A stretch of DNA of 64,000 nt from Desulfobacter curvatus DSM 3379 (GTDB lineage: Bacteria > Desulfobacterota > Desulfobacteria > Desulfobacterales > Desulfobacteraceae). Both the position numbers and the translations under genes were made by a program. The notes beneath the pieces are model-generated. The model was not told the DNA's origin. It searched no databases and saw only the letters and a program-made list of their open reading frames with translations. Position 1 is the stretch's first letter. Each line of letters begins with the position of its first letter. Below, one piece after another: positions 51,332 to 59,554 of the stretch. The DNA is taken from positions 1 to 64,000 of the forward strand of contig NZ_KB893012.1 of NCBI RefSeq assembly GCF_000373985.1, given 5' to 3'.

Positions 51332-51667
51332 ATGGAAAAACCAGGTAACGATGCCAAAAAAGAGGCCATGAAGCATTTAAGGGCCCAAAGAAAAGAGTCC
51401 ATTGCACGAAGTGCCGCAATGATGAAACAGCAAAAAAAACAGGTTCAGGCGATCCTTGGCTTTCTTGAAGCAGGAGACGCCACTATCCCGGAAATCGCTC
51501 TCAATGTCCATATGCCCACAGACAAAACCTTGTGGTACATGGCCACCCTGAAAAAATACGGGCAGATTGTGGAAGGCCCCAAGGACGGATCATTTTTTAA
51601 GTACAAATTAAATACCGGTTTCGGTGCCCAAAAAGAGAACCCATCCCAGGAAAAAGCAAAGGTGTAA
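51332..51667 (+). CDS. Small winged-helix-like protein inside the Hdr operon
   Basis: Protein of 111 aa: a basic, coiled N-terminus (KKEAMKHLRAQRKES) followed by a ~60-residue winged-helix-like domain (VQAILGFLEAGDATIPEIAL, TDKTLWYMATLKKYG, with a wing GPKDGSFFKYKL). The fold suggests nucleic-acid or protein binding. Its fixed place between hdrA and hdrC suggests a role in assembly or control of the complex. I do not know a named family. Confidence 0.6.
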   Translation: MEKPGNDAKKEAMKHLRAQRKESIARSAAMMKQQKKQVQAILGFLEAGDATIPEIALNVHMPTDKTLWYMATLKKYGQIVEGPKDGSFFKYKLNTGFGAQKENPSQEKAKV

Positions 51668-51669
51668 AC

Positions 51670-51972
51670 ATGAGTACAATTGATTTGGATTTTGAAGAGG
51701 AACTCAGGCCTTTTTGTCAGGATACGGCCCTGGAGTGTTTTAACTGCGGGACCTGTTCCGCCGTATGCCCCCTGGTCAATGATAATTTTCCCAGAAGAAT
51801 GATCCGGTATATCCAGGTGGGGGCCAGGCAGGCCATACTTGAAAACGCCAATGAACTGTACAAGTGCCTGCACTGCGGGTTATGCACCCATACCTGCCCC
51901 AGGCAGGCTGATCCCGGCGAGATCATCCTGGGGTTGAAACGGTTTGTTGTGGAAAACTGGAGGAGATCTTAA
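51670..51972 (+). CDS. HdrC-like ferredoxin subunit
   Basis: Protein of 100 aa with two [4Fe-4S] motifs, CFNCGTCSAVCP and CLHCGLCTHTCP, spaced as in heterodisulfide reductase HdrC. It starts two bases after the preceding stop and ends four bases before hdrB, so it is part of the Hdr core. Confidence 0.88.
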   Translation: MSTIDLDFEEELRPFCQDTALECFNCGTCSAVCPLVNDNFPRRMIRYIQVGARQAILENANELYKCLHCGLCTHTCPRQADPGEIILGLKRFVVENWRRS

Positions 51973-51976
51973 CATT

Positions 51977-52903
51977 ATGTTCAGTCCAAAAGATATCATT
52001 GACATTCTTGCCCAGAACGTGCGGCAGACCATGAGTCCCTTCGGCATTCCAAGATTCATGGTGAACACATGGTATAAAGACCAGAACCTTCCCGATGACG
52101 GGGAGTACCTTTTGTATACCGGGCTGATGTATCAATTCACCCCGTATATTGAAAAATCCACCCATTACCTGGAAACCTTTGAAGATACCCCCACGGCCAA
52201 TTACCTGAAATATGCCCGGTATGTCCCGGGATATATTTCAGGCACCGGCCTTGCCCTGATGACCCGGGCAAAGGAAAAATCAAAGGCCGTCCGGCCCTTG
52301 AAAAATGTGGTGCGCCTGCTCAGGCAGTCCAAGGTGAATTTCGGCTACCGCCCGGACCTGGACCACTATTCGGGTATTCTGCTCTACGATATGGGAGACC
52401 AGAATGGCTTTATAACCCATGCCCAAAAAGTGGCCAAAAAACTTCAAAGGGCCGGAATCAATAAAATCATTACCATTGATCCCCATACCACCTACGCTTT
52501 AAAAGAGCTTTTCCCCAAATATACCGGGGCGCATTTTAAGGTGGTTCCCTATTTTGACCTGCTCAAGCTTGATCCCCAAAACGCAGATCTTGAGGTGACG
52601 CTCCATGATCCCTGCTTTTTTGGCCGGTATCTCAAGGTCTCTGATATTCCAAGAAAAGTGCTGGCAGGACTGGGGATTAGGGAAACCCAGATCAGAAACT
52701 CAAAGGATTTTACCAGCTGTTGCGGCGGACCTGCCGAATCCATTTCCCCGAAGCTGTCCGGCCAAATCATGGAAGTCCGGGCAAAGGAGTTGAACGGGCC
52801 GGGCAAACCCATTGTCTCCATGTGCCCCATCTGCCTGGGAAACCTTAGAAAGGCCGGGGCCGATGCCCGGGACCTGTCCAGCCTGCTGGTTCAACATATA
52901 TAA
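51977..52903 (+). CDS. HdrB-like subunit with a single CCG domain
   Basis: Protein of 308 aa. The C-terminal half carries one complete CCG domain: LHDPCFFGRY, then TSCCGGPAES, then MCPICLGN. This binds the non-cubane [4Fe-4S] cluster that reduces disulfides in HdrB. Classical HdrB has two such domains; the N-terminal half here has none. I chose ATG 51977 (GGAGGAG upstream) rather than the TTG at 51944. With HdrC and the two HdrA proteins it would form a soluble Hdr-like complex whose disulfide or sulfur-carrier substrate is unknown. Confidence 0.85.
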   Translation: MFSPKDIIDILAQNVRQTMSPFGIPRFMVNTWYKDQNLPDDGEYLLYTGLMYQFTPYIEKSTHYLETFEDTPTANYLKYARYVPGYISGTGLALMTRAKEKSKAVRPLKNVVRLLRQSKVNFGYRPDLDHYSGILLYDMGDQNGFITHAQKVAKKLQRAGINKIITIDPHTTYALKELFPKYTGAHFKVVPYFDLLKLDPQNADLEVTLHDPCFFGRYLKVSDIPRKVLAGLGIRETQIRNSKDFTSCCGGPAESISPKLSGQIMEVRAKELNGPGKPIVSMCPICLGNLRKAGADARDLSSLLVQHI

Positions 52904-52925
52904 AAATAAATCAAAGGAGAACAAC

Positions 52926-53300
52926 ATGTCTGAAACAACGGAAAAAATCATCTACTTTTGTACCCATGCCGGTGAAGACGCGGAAAAAGCCTCTATCTGT
53001 TTTGCCATGGCAAGCTCTGCCCTTGCCCTGGAAGTGGATACCACCGTGGCTCTGCAGGGCAGCGGGGTTTACCTGGCCCAGAAAGGATATGTCGAGCATG
53101 TGCCGGCCACAGGAGGCTTTGCCCCCTTGACCAAACTCATTGGGGACTATATGGAACTGGGCGGAAAACTGCTGGTGTGCAAACCTTGTGTTGAGGAACG
53201 AAAGATCGAAGAATCGGATCTCATCGACGGGGCAAAGGTGAGCACCGGCGGGACGCTGAACATGATCGCCCTGGAGACCGACGCCCAACTGGTATATTAA
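52926..53300 (+). CDS. DsrE-family sulfur-transfer protein
   Basis: Protein of 124 aa with the DsrE/DsrF-like fold. The N-terminal strand IIYFCTHAGEDAEKA is followed by a helix and by the likely active Cys in LLVCKPCVEER. DsrE proteins transfer persulfide sulfur, often from or to TusA. As last gene of the operon whose first gene is tusA, it strongly suggests that the Hdr-like complex works on a protein-bound sulfur species. AAAGGAG precedes the ATG. Confidence 0.82.
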   Translation: MSETTEKIIYFCTHAGEDAEKASICFAMASSALALEVDTTVALQGSGVYLAQKGYVEHVPATGGFAPLTKLIGDYMELGGKLLVCKPCVEERKIEESDLIDGAKVSTGGTLNMIALETDAQLVY

Positions 53301-53454
53301 CCACAACATTGTAGACGTCATGAGGATTTTAGCTTCAAGATATACGGTGGCCGCTGTAGTAGTCTATCGTAACACCTTTATAACGAAGAATATGAAATTC
53401 TCATGACTTCCCAGCAGAGCCTGTCTTTGCTTTATCAGAAAGGGAATCTTTTTG

Positions 53455-53583
53455 ATGCTGAAATATATGTTGGACACCAACATTGTCATCTATGTGATTA
53501 AACGTCGGCCAATTGAAGTATTCGACATTTTTAACGCCCGGGTAGGTCAGATGTGGATCCGTTCTCAGCCCTCAAGCCACTAA
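53455..53583 (+). pseudogene. VapC-type PIN toxin remnant
   Basis: The frame begins MLKYMLDTNIVIYVIKRRPI, the hallmark N-terminus of VapC PIN-domain ribonucleases, with the first catalytic Asp in LDTN. It continues for ~33 residues and then breaks into unrelated sequence that overlaps the 3' end of the deacetylase gene. VapC is normally ~130 residues. The bases just upstream (53380-53454) resemble the decayed C-terminal end of a VapB antitoxin. This is a dead toxin-antitoxin relic. Nothing else is recognised in 53301-53380. Confidence 0.65.
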
Positions 53584-54394
53584 TTGCTTGGGTTGCTTGG
53601 CTGATTGAAAGCAAGCGAACATGCCTTTGGGATTTGAGCCAATTCAAAAGCTCGTAAAACTCTTGATACGTGGTGCTGCCACGCTTTTCATTAATCTCTT
53701 TAAAGTCATATTCATGGAACAAAACAACAATGACAGATTGAGGGTCAGAAGATGTACGTGATGCTTTGACGGCATCGCGAAGCTTAGAGAGGTTGCATGA
53801 GTATGGCAGAAAATTAAGCTTACACGCTTCTGTTATTTCTCCTAGCTTATTGCTCGCCGAAAGAGTTGAAAACCCAAGCTCTTCAAGAGCCCGTAATGTG
53901 TTTAAGTCGTACCTGTTCCACGGTGGCACAAAGGTACTGATAGGAACGTCTATCATGTCCTCAAGGAGTTTCCTGCCTTTGTCTAATCTCTCTACTTGAG
54001 TATTGTAATCCAGGCCTGAAAATTCTGTCCATCGCTCAGCACTGATTGTCTGGTGAGAATAACCATGCAAGGCCACATCTAATATACCGTCATTAACGCC
54101 GTTCTTTAAAATATCCCCTTTCATTGATGTAAGAGGGATCAGATCCTGCAAAGATGGATCATGAATATCGCTCGCACATACATAGGGGATGACGCCTAAG
54201 GTTAAGCAAGCTTCATGCTCCCGGAAGGCATCAATGATTCTCAGCTCCATGTCCGTATTGCTACAGGCCGAATAATCATCTAGCCGAAAGACGACGTTGA
54301 CTTGTTCATTTGCAATTGAATGCTTGTTGCAAGCCGTGAATGCAATCATACATAAAAATAAAAAGGCAACCGGAATTCGTTGCTTTTCAAACAT
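53531..54394 (-). CDS. Polysaccharide-deacetylase-like lipoprotein
   Basis: Secreted 287-aa protein of the polysaccharide deacetylase superfamily (DUF2334-like). The N-terminus is a lipoprotein signal with lipobox AFTAC. The metal-binding motifs are FRLDDYS near residue 37 and HGYSHQ near 110, followed by TFVPPWNRYD. It may deacetylate envelope or exopolysaccharide sugars; the substrate is unknown. Its last codons overlap the vapC remnant and read as an unusual tail, so the 3' end may have been altered by a rearrangement. The 54395-54521 gap holds no gene. Confidence 0.75.
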   Translation of the reverse strand: MFEKQRIPVAFLFLCMIAFTACNKHSIANEQVNVVFRLDDYSACSNTDMELRIIDAFREHEACLTLGVIPYVCASDIHDPSLQDLIPLTSMKGDILKNGVNDGILDVALHGYSHQTISAERWTEFSGLDYNTQVERLDKGRKLLEDMIDVPISTFVPPWNRYDLNTLRALEELGFSTLSASNKLGEITEACKLNFLPYSCNLSKLRDAVKASRTSSDPQSVIVVLFHEYDFKEINEKRGSTTYQEFYELLNWLKSQRHVRLLSISQATQAISGLRAENGSTSDLPGR

Positions 54395-54521
54395 TAGATT
54401 TACCTATAAGTGTGCCCGTCTCCGGTGGGTACGGAGCGAAGCGGAGTACTTTTCGGGTGCAATGGGCTGGAGATAAAGGATATGCCTCCATTCCAGCTCT
54501 CATTGTACCAAAGATAGTTCC

Positions 54522-55925
54522 TTAGCCCAGTGCCGCACAGAATTGTGCCGCTTTTCTGATGCGCTGAATGGTTTTGTTTTTGCCAAGGGCGATAAACATT
54601 TCAAATATGCCGGGGCTCACCGTTGTGCCGGTGACGGCCACCCGCAGGGGCTGGGCAATCTTTCCAAACCCGAGCCCCGTCTCTTCCATGATCTGTTTAA
54701 ATATTTCTTCCTGGGAGCCCTGGCTAAAGTCCCCAAGGCCTTCAAAGGCGTCGGCACATTTGTTTAAAAGATCGGCAGTTTCGGGTTTAAGAAATTTTTT
54801 GGCTGCCTTTTCTTCAAACTCAATGTTTTCTTTGTAATAAAACGCCGCGCCCTGGGCCATCTCCACAAGGGTTTTGCTTCTGGGTTGAAGCGTTTCGATG
54901 ACTCCTTGGGTAAAGGCGTCATTCTGGGCGTCAATGCCAAGGTTCGCCAGGTGAGGTACAAGGTCGTCCCCCAATTCTATAGGCTTTTTTTTCTGGATAT
55001 GTTTTGCATTCAGTGCATACAGCTTATCCATGTCAAACATGCCTGCAGATCGGCCAAGATGTTCAAGATCAAACTTTTCAATAAGATCCTGGCGTTCAAA
55101 AAACTCCTGGTCCCCATGGGACCATCCCAGCCTGACCAGATAGTTGATCAGTGCATCGGCCAGAAACCCCATTTTTTTATACTCACCTACGGACATGGCA
55201 CCATGACGTTTGCTCAGCCGTGCCTTATCTGATCCCAGTACCATTGGGACATGGCCAAAAACCGGCAGGGGCGCGCCTAAAGCCTGGTAAATCAGAATCT
55301 GTTTGGGTGTATTCACCAGGTGGTCATCCCCCCGGATAATGGTGTTGATGCCCATGGAGATGTCATCCACAACAACCGCAAGGTTGTACATCGCCACCCC
55401 CGAACTTCTCTGGATGATAAAGTCATCAATCTCCGCGTTCTGGAAAGCGGTACTGCCCTTGACAATGTCGTCTACAATGGTGACGCCTGTGTCCGGGGTT
55501 TTTAACCGCACCACGGTGTTATCTCCTTTTTTCAGCCCGCGGTTGCGGCACTTGCCGTTATACATGGGCTTAAGCCCCTTGGCCTTGGCTTCTTCGCGCA
55601 TGGCATTGACCTCTTCGGGCGTGCAGTCGCAATAGTAAGCATGGCCCTGTTCAACCAGGCGGTCAATGTGTTCATTGTAAATATCATAGCGCTGGGTTTG
55701 GAAATAGGGGCCGTCATCCCAGTCAATTCCCAGCCATTCCATGGATTCCAGAATGGCGTCTACGGACTCCTTTGTGGAACGGGCTTCATCAGTGTCTTCT
55801 ATACGCAGCACAAACTGCCCTGCATTTTTTCTGGCCCACAGCCAGTTGAAAAGTGCAGTCCTGGCACCTCCGATATGCAGGTATCCCGTGGGGGAGGGCG
55901 GAAAGCGTGTAATTATTGTATTCAT
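54522..55925 (-). CDS. gltX: Glutamyl-tRNA synthetase
   Basis: Charges tRNA(Glu). The 467-aa protein has the class I HIGH motif as HIGG (PSPTGYLHIGGART) and the KMSKS-like loop as KARLSKRHG. ATG 55925 follows GGAG and is preferred to an upstream TTG. A strong 11-bp hairpin (55960-55992) lies in its leader. Confidence 0.95.
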   Translation of the reverse strand: MNTIITRFPPSPTGYLHIGGARTALFNWLWARKNAGQFVLRIEDTDEARSTKESVDAILESMEWLGIDWDDGPYFQTQRYDIYNEHIDRLVEQGHAYYCDCTPEEVNAMREEAKAKGLKPMYNGKCRNRGLKKGDNTVVRLKTPDTGVTIVDDIVKGSTAFQNAEIDDFIIQRSSGVAMYNLAVVVDDISMGINTIIRGDDHLVNTPKQILIYQALGAPLPVFGHVPMVLGSDKARLSKRHGAMSVGEYKKMGFLADALINYLVRLGWSHGDQEFFERQDLIEKFDLEHLGRSAGMFDMDKLYALNAKHIQKKKPIELGDDLVPHLANLGIDAQNDAFTQGVIETLQPRSKTLVEMAQGAAFYYKENIEFEEKAAKKFLKPETADLLNKCADAFEGLGDFSQGSQEEIFKQIMEETGLGFGKIAQPLRVAVTGTTVSPGIFEMFIALGKNKTIQRIRKAAQFCAALG

Positions 55926-55959
55926 TTTGATCTCCAAAAGTTAAACTTCACGAACAACA

Positions 55960-55992
55960 GGCGGTACAGGGTCTTTTTTAGCCTGTACCGCC
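55960..55992. promoter_or_regulatory. Hairpin in the gltX leader
   Basis: GGCGGTACAGG (55960-55970) and CCTGTACCGCC (55982-55992) form a perfect 11-bp stem. It lies 34 bases upstream of the gltX start. No T run follows on the minus strand, so it is not a standard terminator; it could stabilise the leader or take part in control. The rest of 55993-56218 is AT-rich promoter sequence for gltX and rpmF. Confidence 0.45.
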
Positions 55993-56218
55993 CGAATCCG
56001 TAAAAAAGGCGTAAAATCGACGATTTATCTATCATAATTGCGGGGTCTAAAGCAATACGGCTGATTTATAAAATCCTATTCGATTTATTAAGCGCATTCT
56101 TTCAAACAAAGGATTTCTTTGGTTGACTTCAAATAAAAAATAGGGTAATTAGATATGTTCTAAATTTTGGCAGGTATTAAATAAAAACCAAATAAAATAA
56201 TGTAGTTAGGAGAAAGTC

Positions 56219-56407
56219 ATGGCCGTACCCAAGCAGAAAAGTTCCAAAGCAAGAGGAAGAAAAAGACGCACACACTATAAAACCAGTGCCCCCACTGTAA
56301 CCATATGTTCCGAGTGCCAGGAGCCCAAGCTGCCCCATACTGCATGTCCTGAATGCGGAACCTACAAAGGCAGGGATGTAAAACCGGATGTGGAAGTAGA
56401 AGATTAG
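56219..56407 (+). CDS. rpmF: 50S ribosomal protein L32
   Basis: Ribosomal protein of 62 aa with the L32 N-terminus (MAVPKQKSSKARGRKRR) and a complete zinc ribbon, CSEC and CPEC. AGGAGA precedes the ATG. It begins a plus-strand run with acpP and rpiB. Confidence 0.96.
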   Translation: MAVPKQKSSKARGRKRRTHYKTSAPTVTICSECQEPKLPHTACPECGTYKGRDVKPDVEVED

Positions 56408-56439
56408 TTTTGCCGGAAAATACTTCAAGGAGTCAGGAC

Positions 56440-56673
56440 ATGACCATTGAAACCAAAGTAAGAAAAATTATTGCTGAGAAAATTCCCGGCATTGATATCG
56501 AGGATGTGGTTCCCCAGGCATCATTAATCGAAGATCTTGGTGCGGATTCTCTGACCATCGTTGAGTTGATCATGTCAATGGAAGAGATTTTTGAAATCGA
56601 AATTGACGATGACCAGGCTGAAAAACTGTCCACTGTCCAGGATATTTATGATTTCATTGCATTGAGATCATAA
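56440..56673 (+). CDS. acpP: Acyl carrier protein
   Basis: Carries acyl chains in fatty acid synthesis. The protein is 77 aa and acidic, with the phosphopantetheine attachment Ser in LGADSLTIVEL. AAGGAG precedes ATG 56440. The rpmF-acpP neighbourhood is common, although the plsX-fab genes usually between or after them are missing here. Confidence 0.95.
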   Translation: MTIETKVRKIIAEKIPGIDIEDVVPQASLIEDLGADSLTIVELIMSMEEIFEIEIDDDQAEKLSTVQDIYDFIALRS

Positions 56674-56698
56674 ATAAATATAAAAGGTCCGGGTAGAT

Positions 56699-57145
56699 AT
56701 GGAAAAGGATAAAAAGATCATCATCGGCAGTGATCATGCCGCTTTTGAATTAAAGGAAAAGATTAAGGACCTGCTCACCGGTCTCGGCTATGAGGTTGAG
56801 GATGCGGGTACTTACAGCACGGATTCGGTAAATTATGCCGATTACGGTAAAAAAGTGTCCAAGGCGGTTTCCGACGGTACATTCAGCCGGGGCATTCTTC
56901 TGTGCGGTACCGGCCTGGGCATGTCCATGCAAGCCAACCGGTTTAAAGGCGTTCGCGCTGCCCTATGTTCGGATATTTTTTCCGTCAGGATGAGCAGACA
57001 GCACAATGATGCCAATATCCTGGTTATGGGTGGCCGTCTGGTCGGTGACATTCTTGCCTTTGAACTGGTCAAAGAATGGCTTGCCACCCCCTTTGAAGGC
57101 GGTCGTCATCTGGACCGTATTCGTTCCCTGGATGAAATTGGATGA
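56699..57145 (+). CDS. rpiB: Ribose-5-phosphate isomerase B
   Basis: Interconverts ribose 5-phosphate and ribulose 5-phosphate. The 148-aa protein has IGSDHAAFELK at the N-terminus, the active-site Cys in LLCGTGLGMS and the conserved RQHNDANILVMGGR. It follows acpP by 25 bases. Confidence 0.94.
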   Translation: MEKDKKIIIGSDHAAFELKEKIKDLLTGLGYEVEDAGTYSTDSVNYADYGKKVSKAVSDGTFSRGILLCGTGLGMSMQANRFKGVRAALCSDIFSVRMSRQHNDANILVMGGRLVGDILAFELVKEWLATPFEGGRHLDRIRSLDEIG

Positions 57146-57295
57146 AACGGGTAAGCGTAGATGAGAATATCGGCCGACATATTTTAAACAGGTTACAGCA
57201 TAACTTGTTGATCCCCCCTTTAATAATAGTCTGATTATTTGAAATAGAAATAAAAAGGGATGTGTTGGCTAACTATGCCAACGCACGATTGAATT

Positions 57296-58543
57296 ATGGA
57301 AAATATACAATTTATTAAATCTTGTGACCCTGAAATTGCCTCTGTCATTGAAAGTGAATACAGTCGGCAGGAATACGGGCTGAATCTCATCGCTTCGGAA
57401 AATACGGTGAGCCGGGCAGTAATGGAAGCCCAAGGCTCGATCATGACCAATAAGTATGCTGAAGGGTACCCGGCAAAACGGTATTATGGCGGCTGCCAGT
57501 ACATGGACCAGGCTGAAAATCTGGCCATTGACCGGGTAAAAGAACTGTTTGGTGTGGAATTTGCCAATGTTCAACCCCATTCCGGATCCCAGGCGAATAT
57601 GGCGGCTTACTTTTCCGTGCTCTCCCCCGGGGATGGAATACTGGCCATGGATCTTTCCCATGGCGGGCATTTAACCCATGGTGCAGGGGTGAGTTTTTCC
57701 GGCCGTTTGTTTAATTTTTCCCATTATGGTTTAAATCCGGAAACCGAGACCATCGATTTGAACCAGGTGGAAGACCTGGCCCGGGCAAATAAGCCTAAAA
57801 TGATTGTGGCAGGGGCCTCCGCTTACCCCCGGACCATTGATTTTAAGGGCTTTTCCGAGATTGCCAAAGCCTGCGGGGCGCTCTTTTTGGTGGATATGGC
57901 GCATATTGCAGGGCTTGTGGCGGCAGGTGAACATCCCACACCTGTGGGATACGCAGATATTATCACTTCCACCACCCACAAGACCCTTCGCGGCCCCCGG
58001 GGTGGGCTGATTCTCTCCAACGCCGAACTGGGCAAAAAAATAAATTCCCAGATTTTTCCCGGCATCCAGGGCGGCCCTTTGATGCATGTGATTACGGCCA
58101 AGGCCGTGGCCTTTAAAGAGGCATTGTTGCCCGAGTTTACCGAATATCAGAAACAGGTGGTTAAAAATGCCGCTGTGCTGGCAAAGGTGCTCATGGAAAG
58201 GGGTTATAAATTGGTGTCCAATGGTACGGACAACCACATGGTTCTGGTGGATTTTTCAGGACGGGATATCACCGGAAAAGACGCGGAAGAACGTTTGGGA
58301 CTGGCGAACATTACAGTAAATAAAAATACTGTACCCAACGAAAAGCGAAGCCCCTTTGTTACTTCGGGTGTACGTATCGGGGTGCCGTTGATCACTTCCC
58401 GGGGCATGAATGAAGATGCCGTGGGCACTGTGGCCGGATTCATTTGCGATGTTCTGGATGACGAGGCTAATGTGCCTAAGGTTGCCGCTGAGGTTAAAGA
58501 TCTGTGTACCCAGTATCCTTTATATAAGAATACTGCCGGCTGA
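57296..58543 (+). CDS. glyA: Serine hydroxymethyltransferase
   Basis: PLP enzyme that converts serine and THF to glycine and methylene-THF, feeding the C1 pathway. The 415-aa protein has the PLP lysine in TTTHKTLRGPRGG and typical NLIASEN and HSGSQAN motifs. No clear Shine-Dalgarno lies before the ATG; a small TTGGC/GCCAA hairpin occupies that region. Its stop overlaps the start of the dCMP deaminase gene by one base. RpiB-GlyA-deaminase-NrdR-Rib order is familiar in related bacteria. Confidence 0.96.
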   Translation: MENIQFIKSCDPEIASVIESEYSRQEYGLNLIASENTVSRAVMEAQGSIMTNKYAEGYPAKRYYGGCQYMDQAENLAIDRVKELFGVEFANVQPHSGSQANMAAYFSVLSPGDGILAMDLSHGGHLTHGAGVSFSGRLFNFSHYGLNPETETIDLNQVEDLARANKPKMIVAGASAYPRTIDFKGFSEIAKACGALFLVDMAHIAGLVAAGEHPTPVGYADIITSTTHKTLRGPRGGLILSNAELGKKINSQIFPGIQGGPLMHVITAKAVAFKEALLPEFTEYQKQVVKNAAVLAKVLMERGYKLVSNGTDNHMVLVDFSGRDITGKDAEERLGLANITVNKNTVPNEKRSPFVTSGVRIGVPLITSRGMNEDAVGTVAGFICDVLDDEANVPKVAAEVKDLCTQYPLYKNTAG

Positions 58544-59025
58544 TGACCCCTATACCCCCTGATGCAGCAAACGCAACTGGTGATGGCCGCCCCTCTTGGA
58601 ACGAGTATTTTATGGCCATCACCGACCTTGTGGCCTCTAGGGCCACCTGTCTTCGACGGAAGGTGGGCGCCGTGCTGGTTAAGGACAAACGCATTTTATG
58701 TTCGGGGTATAACGGTGCACCTTCCCAAATCCCCCATTGCAGCCAGACCGGTTGCCTGCGGGCGCAGCTCAAGGTGCCTTCCGGAGAAAAGCATGAGCTT
58801 TGCCGGGGCGTCCATGCTGAACAGAATGTGATCATTCAGGCAGCTTACCATGGGATACCTGTCGCCGGTGCCTCGCTGTACTGCACCACCCAGCCCTGTT
58901 CCATATGTGCCAAGATGATCATCAACGCCGGGATCAAAAAAGTGTACTTCAAGGCGGGATACGATGATCCGCTTTCCCTGGAGATGTTTGCCCAGGCCGA
59001 AGTGGAATTGATTCAGCTTGATTAA
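58543..59025 (+). CDS. dCMP deaminase (ComEB-like)
   Basis: Zinc-dependent deoxycytidylate deaminase of 160 aa, supplying dUMP for thymidylate synthesis. The zinc site is HAEQN (His and catalytic Glu) and PCSICAKM (two Cys). An extra pair of Cys/His residues in the insertion SQIPHCSQTGC is usual in ComEB-like enzymes. It overlaps the glyA stop and is therefore coupled to it. Confidence 0.9.
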   Translation: MTPIPPDAANATGDGRPSWNEYFMAITDLVASRATCLRRKVGAVLVKDKRILCSGYNGAPSQIPHCSQTGCLRAQLKVPSGEKHELCRGVHAEQNVIIQAAYHGIPVAGASLYCTTQPCSICAKMIINAGIKKVYFKAGYDDPLSLEMFAQAEVELIQLD

Positions 59026-59044
59026 ATAAATTGAAGAGGCTGAT

Positions 59045-59554
59045 ATGAAGTGCCCCTATTGTGGAGATCCAAACACCAGAGTGGTGGATTCGCGGCCGGG
59101 CAAAATTGAGTTTGAGGTCCGGCGCAGAAGGGAGTGTCAGGCGTGCGGCCGCCGTTTCACGACCTATGAACGCGTGGAACAGGTCCCTGTCATGATCATT
59201 AAAAAAGACAACCGCCGGGAAGAGTTTGATAGGGAAAAAGTGATGAGAGGCATTCAGAAAGCTTGTGAAAAACGTGCCATCAGCATCAACCAGATCGAAC
59301 AAATTGTGGATGAGATTGAGCGGGACCTGCGGGAAGGCCGGGAGCGGGAAGTGCCCGCCACGGTGGTGGGTGAGAAAATCATTAATGCCCTCAAGGATCT
59401 GGATGATGTGGCCTATGTCCGGTTTGCCTCCGTGTACCGGGAGTTCAAGGATGTGACCGATTTTATCCAGGAACTTGAAAGTCTGATTCATAAGGAGCAC
59501 AAATCCACAGATGCCGAGCCGGGTAAGGAAGGTTCTGTAAAAAGTGATGACTGA
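59045..59554 (+). CDS. nrdR: Transcriptional repressor NrdR
   Basis: Regulator of ribonucleotide reductase genes, 169 aa. An N-terminal zinc ribbon (MKCPYCG and CQACGRRF) binds DNA, and an ATP-cone domain (VMIIKKDNRREEFDREKV) senses ATP/dATP. The ~15-residue acidic C-terminal tail is extra. Its end overlaps ribD. Confidence 0.96.
   Translation: MKCPYCGDPNTRVVDSRPGKIEFEVRRRRECQACGRRFTTYERVEQVPVMIIKKDNRREEFDREKVMRGIQKACEKRAISINQIEQIVDEIERDLREGREREVPATVVGEKIINALKDLDDVAYVRFASVYREFKDVTDFIQELESLIHKEHKSTDAEPGKEGSVKSDD

Noticed and set aside
57146..59546. FMN riboswitch controlling the riboflavin genes
   Set aside because: I could not find the conserved RFN-element blocks upstream of glyA or ribD; ribD also overlaps nrdR, leaving no leader.
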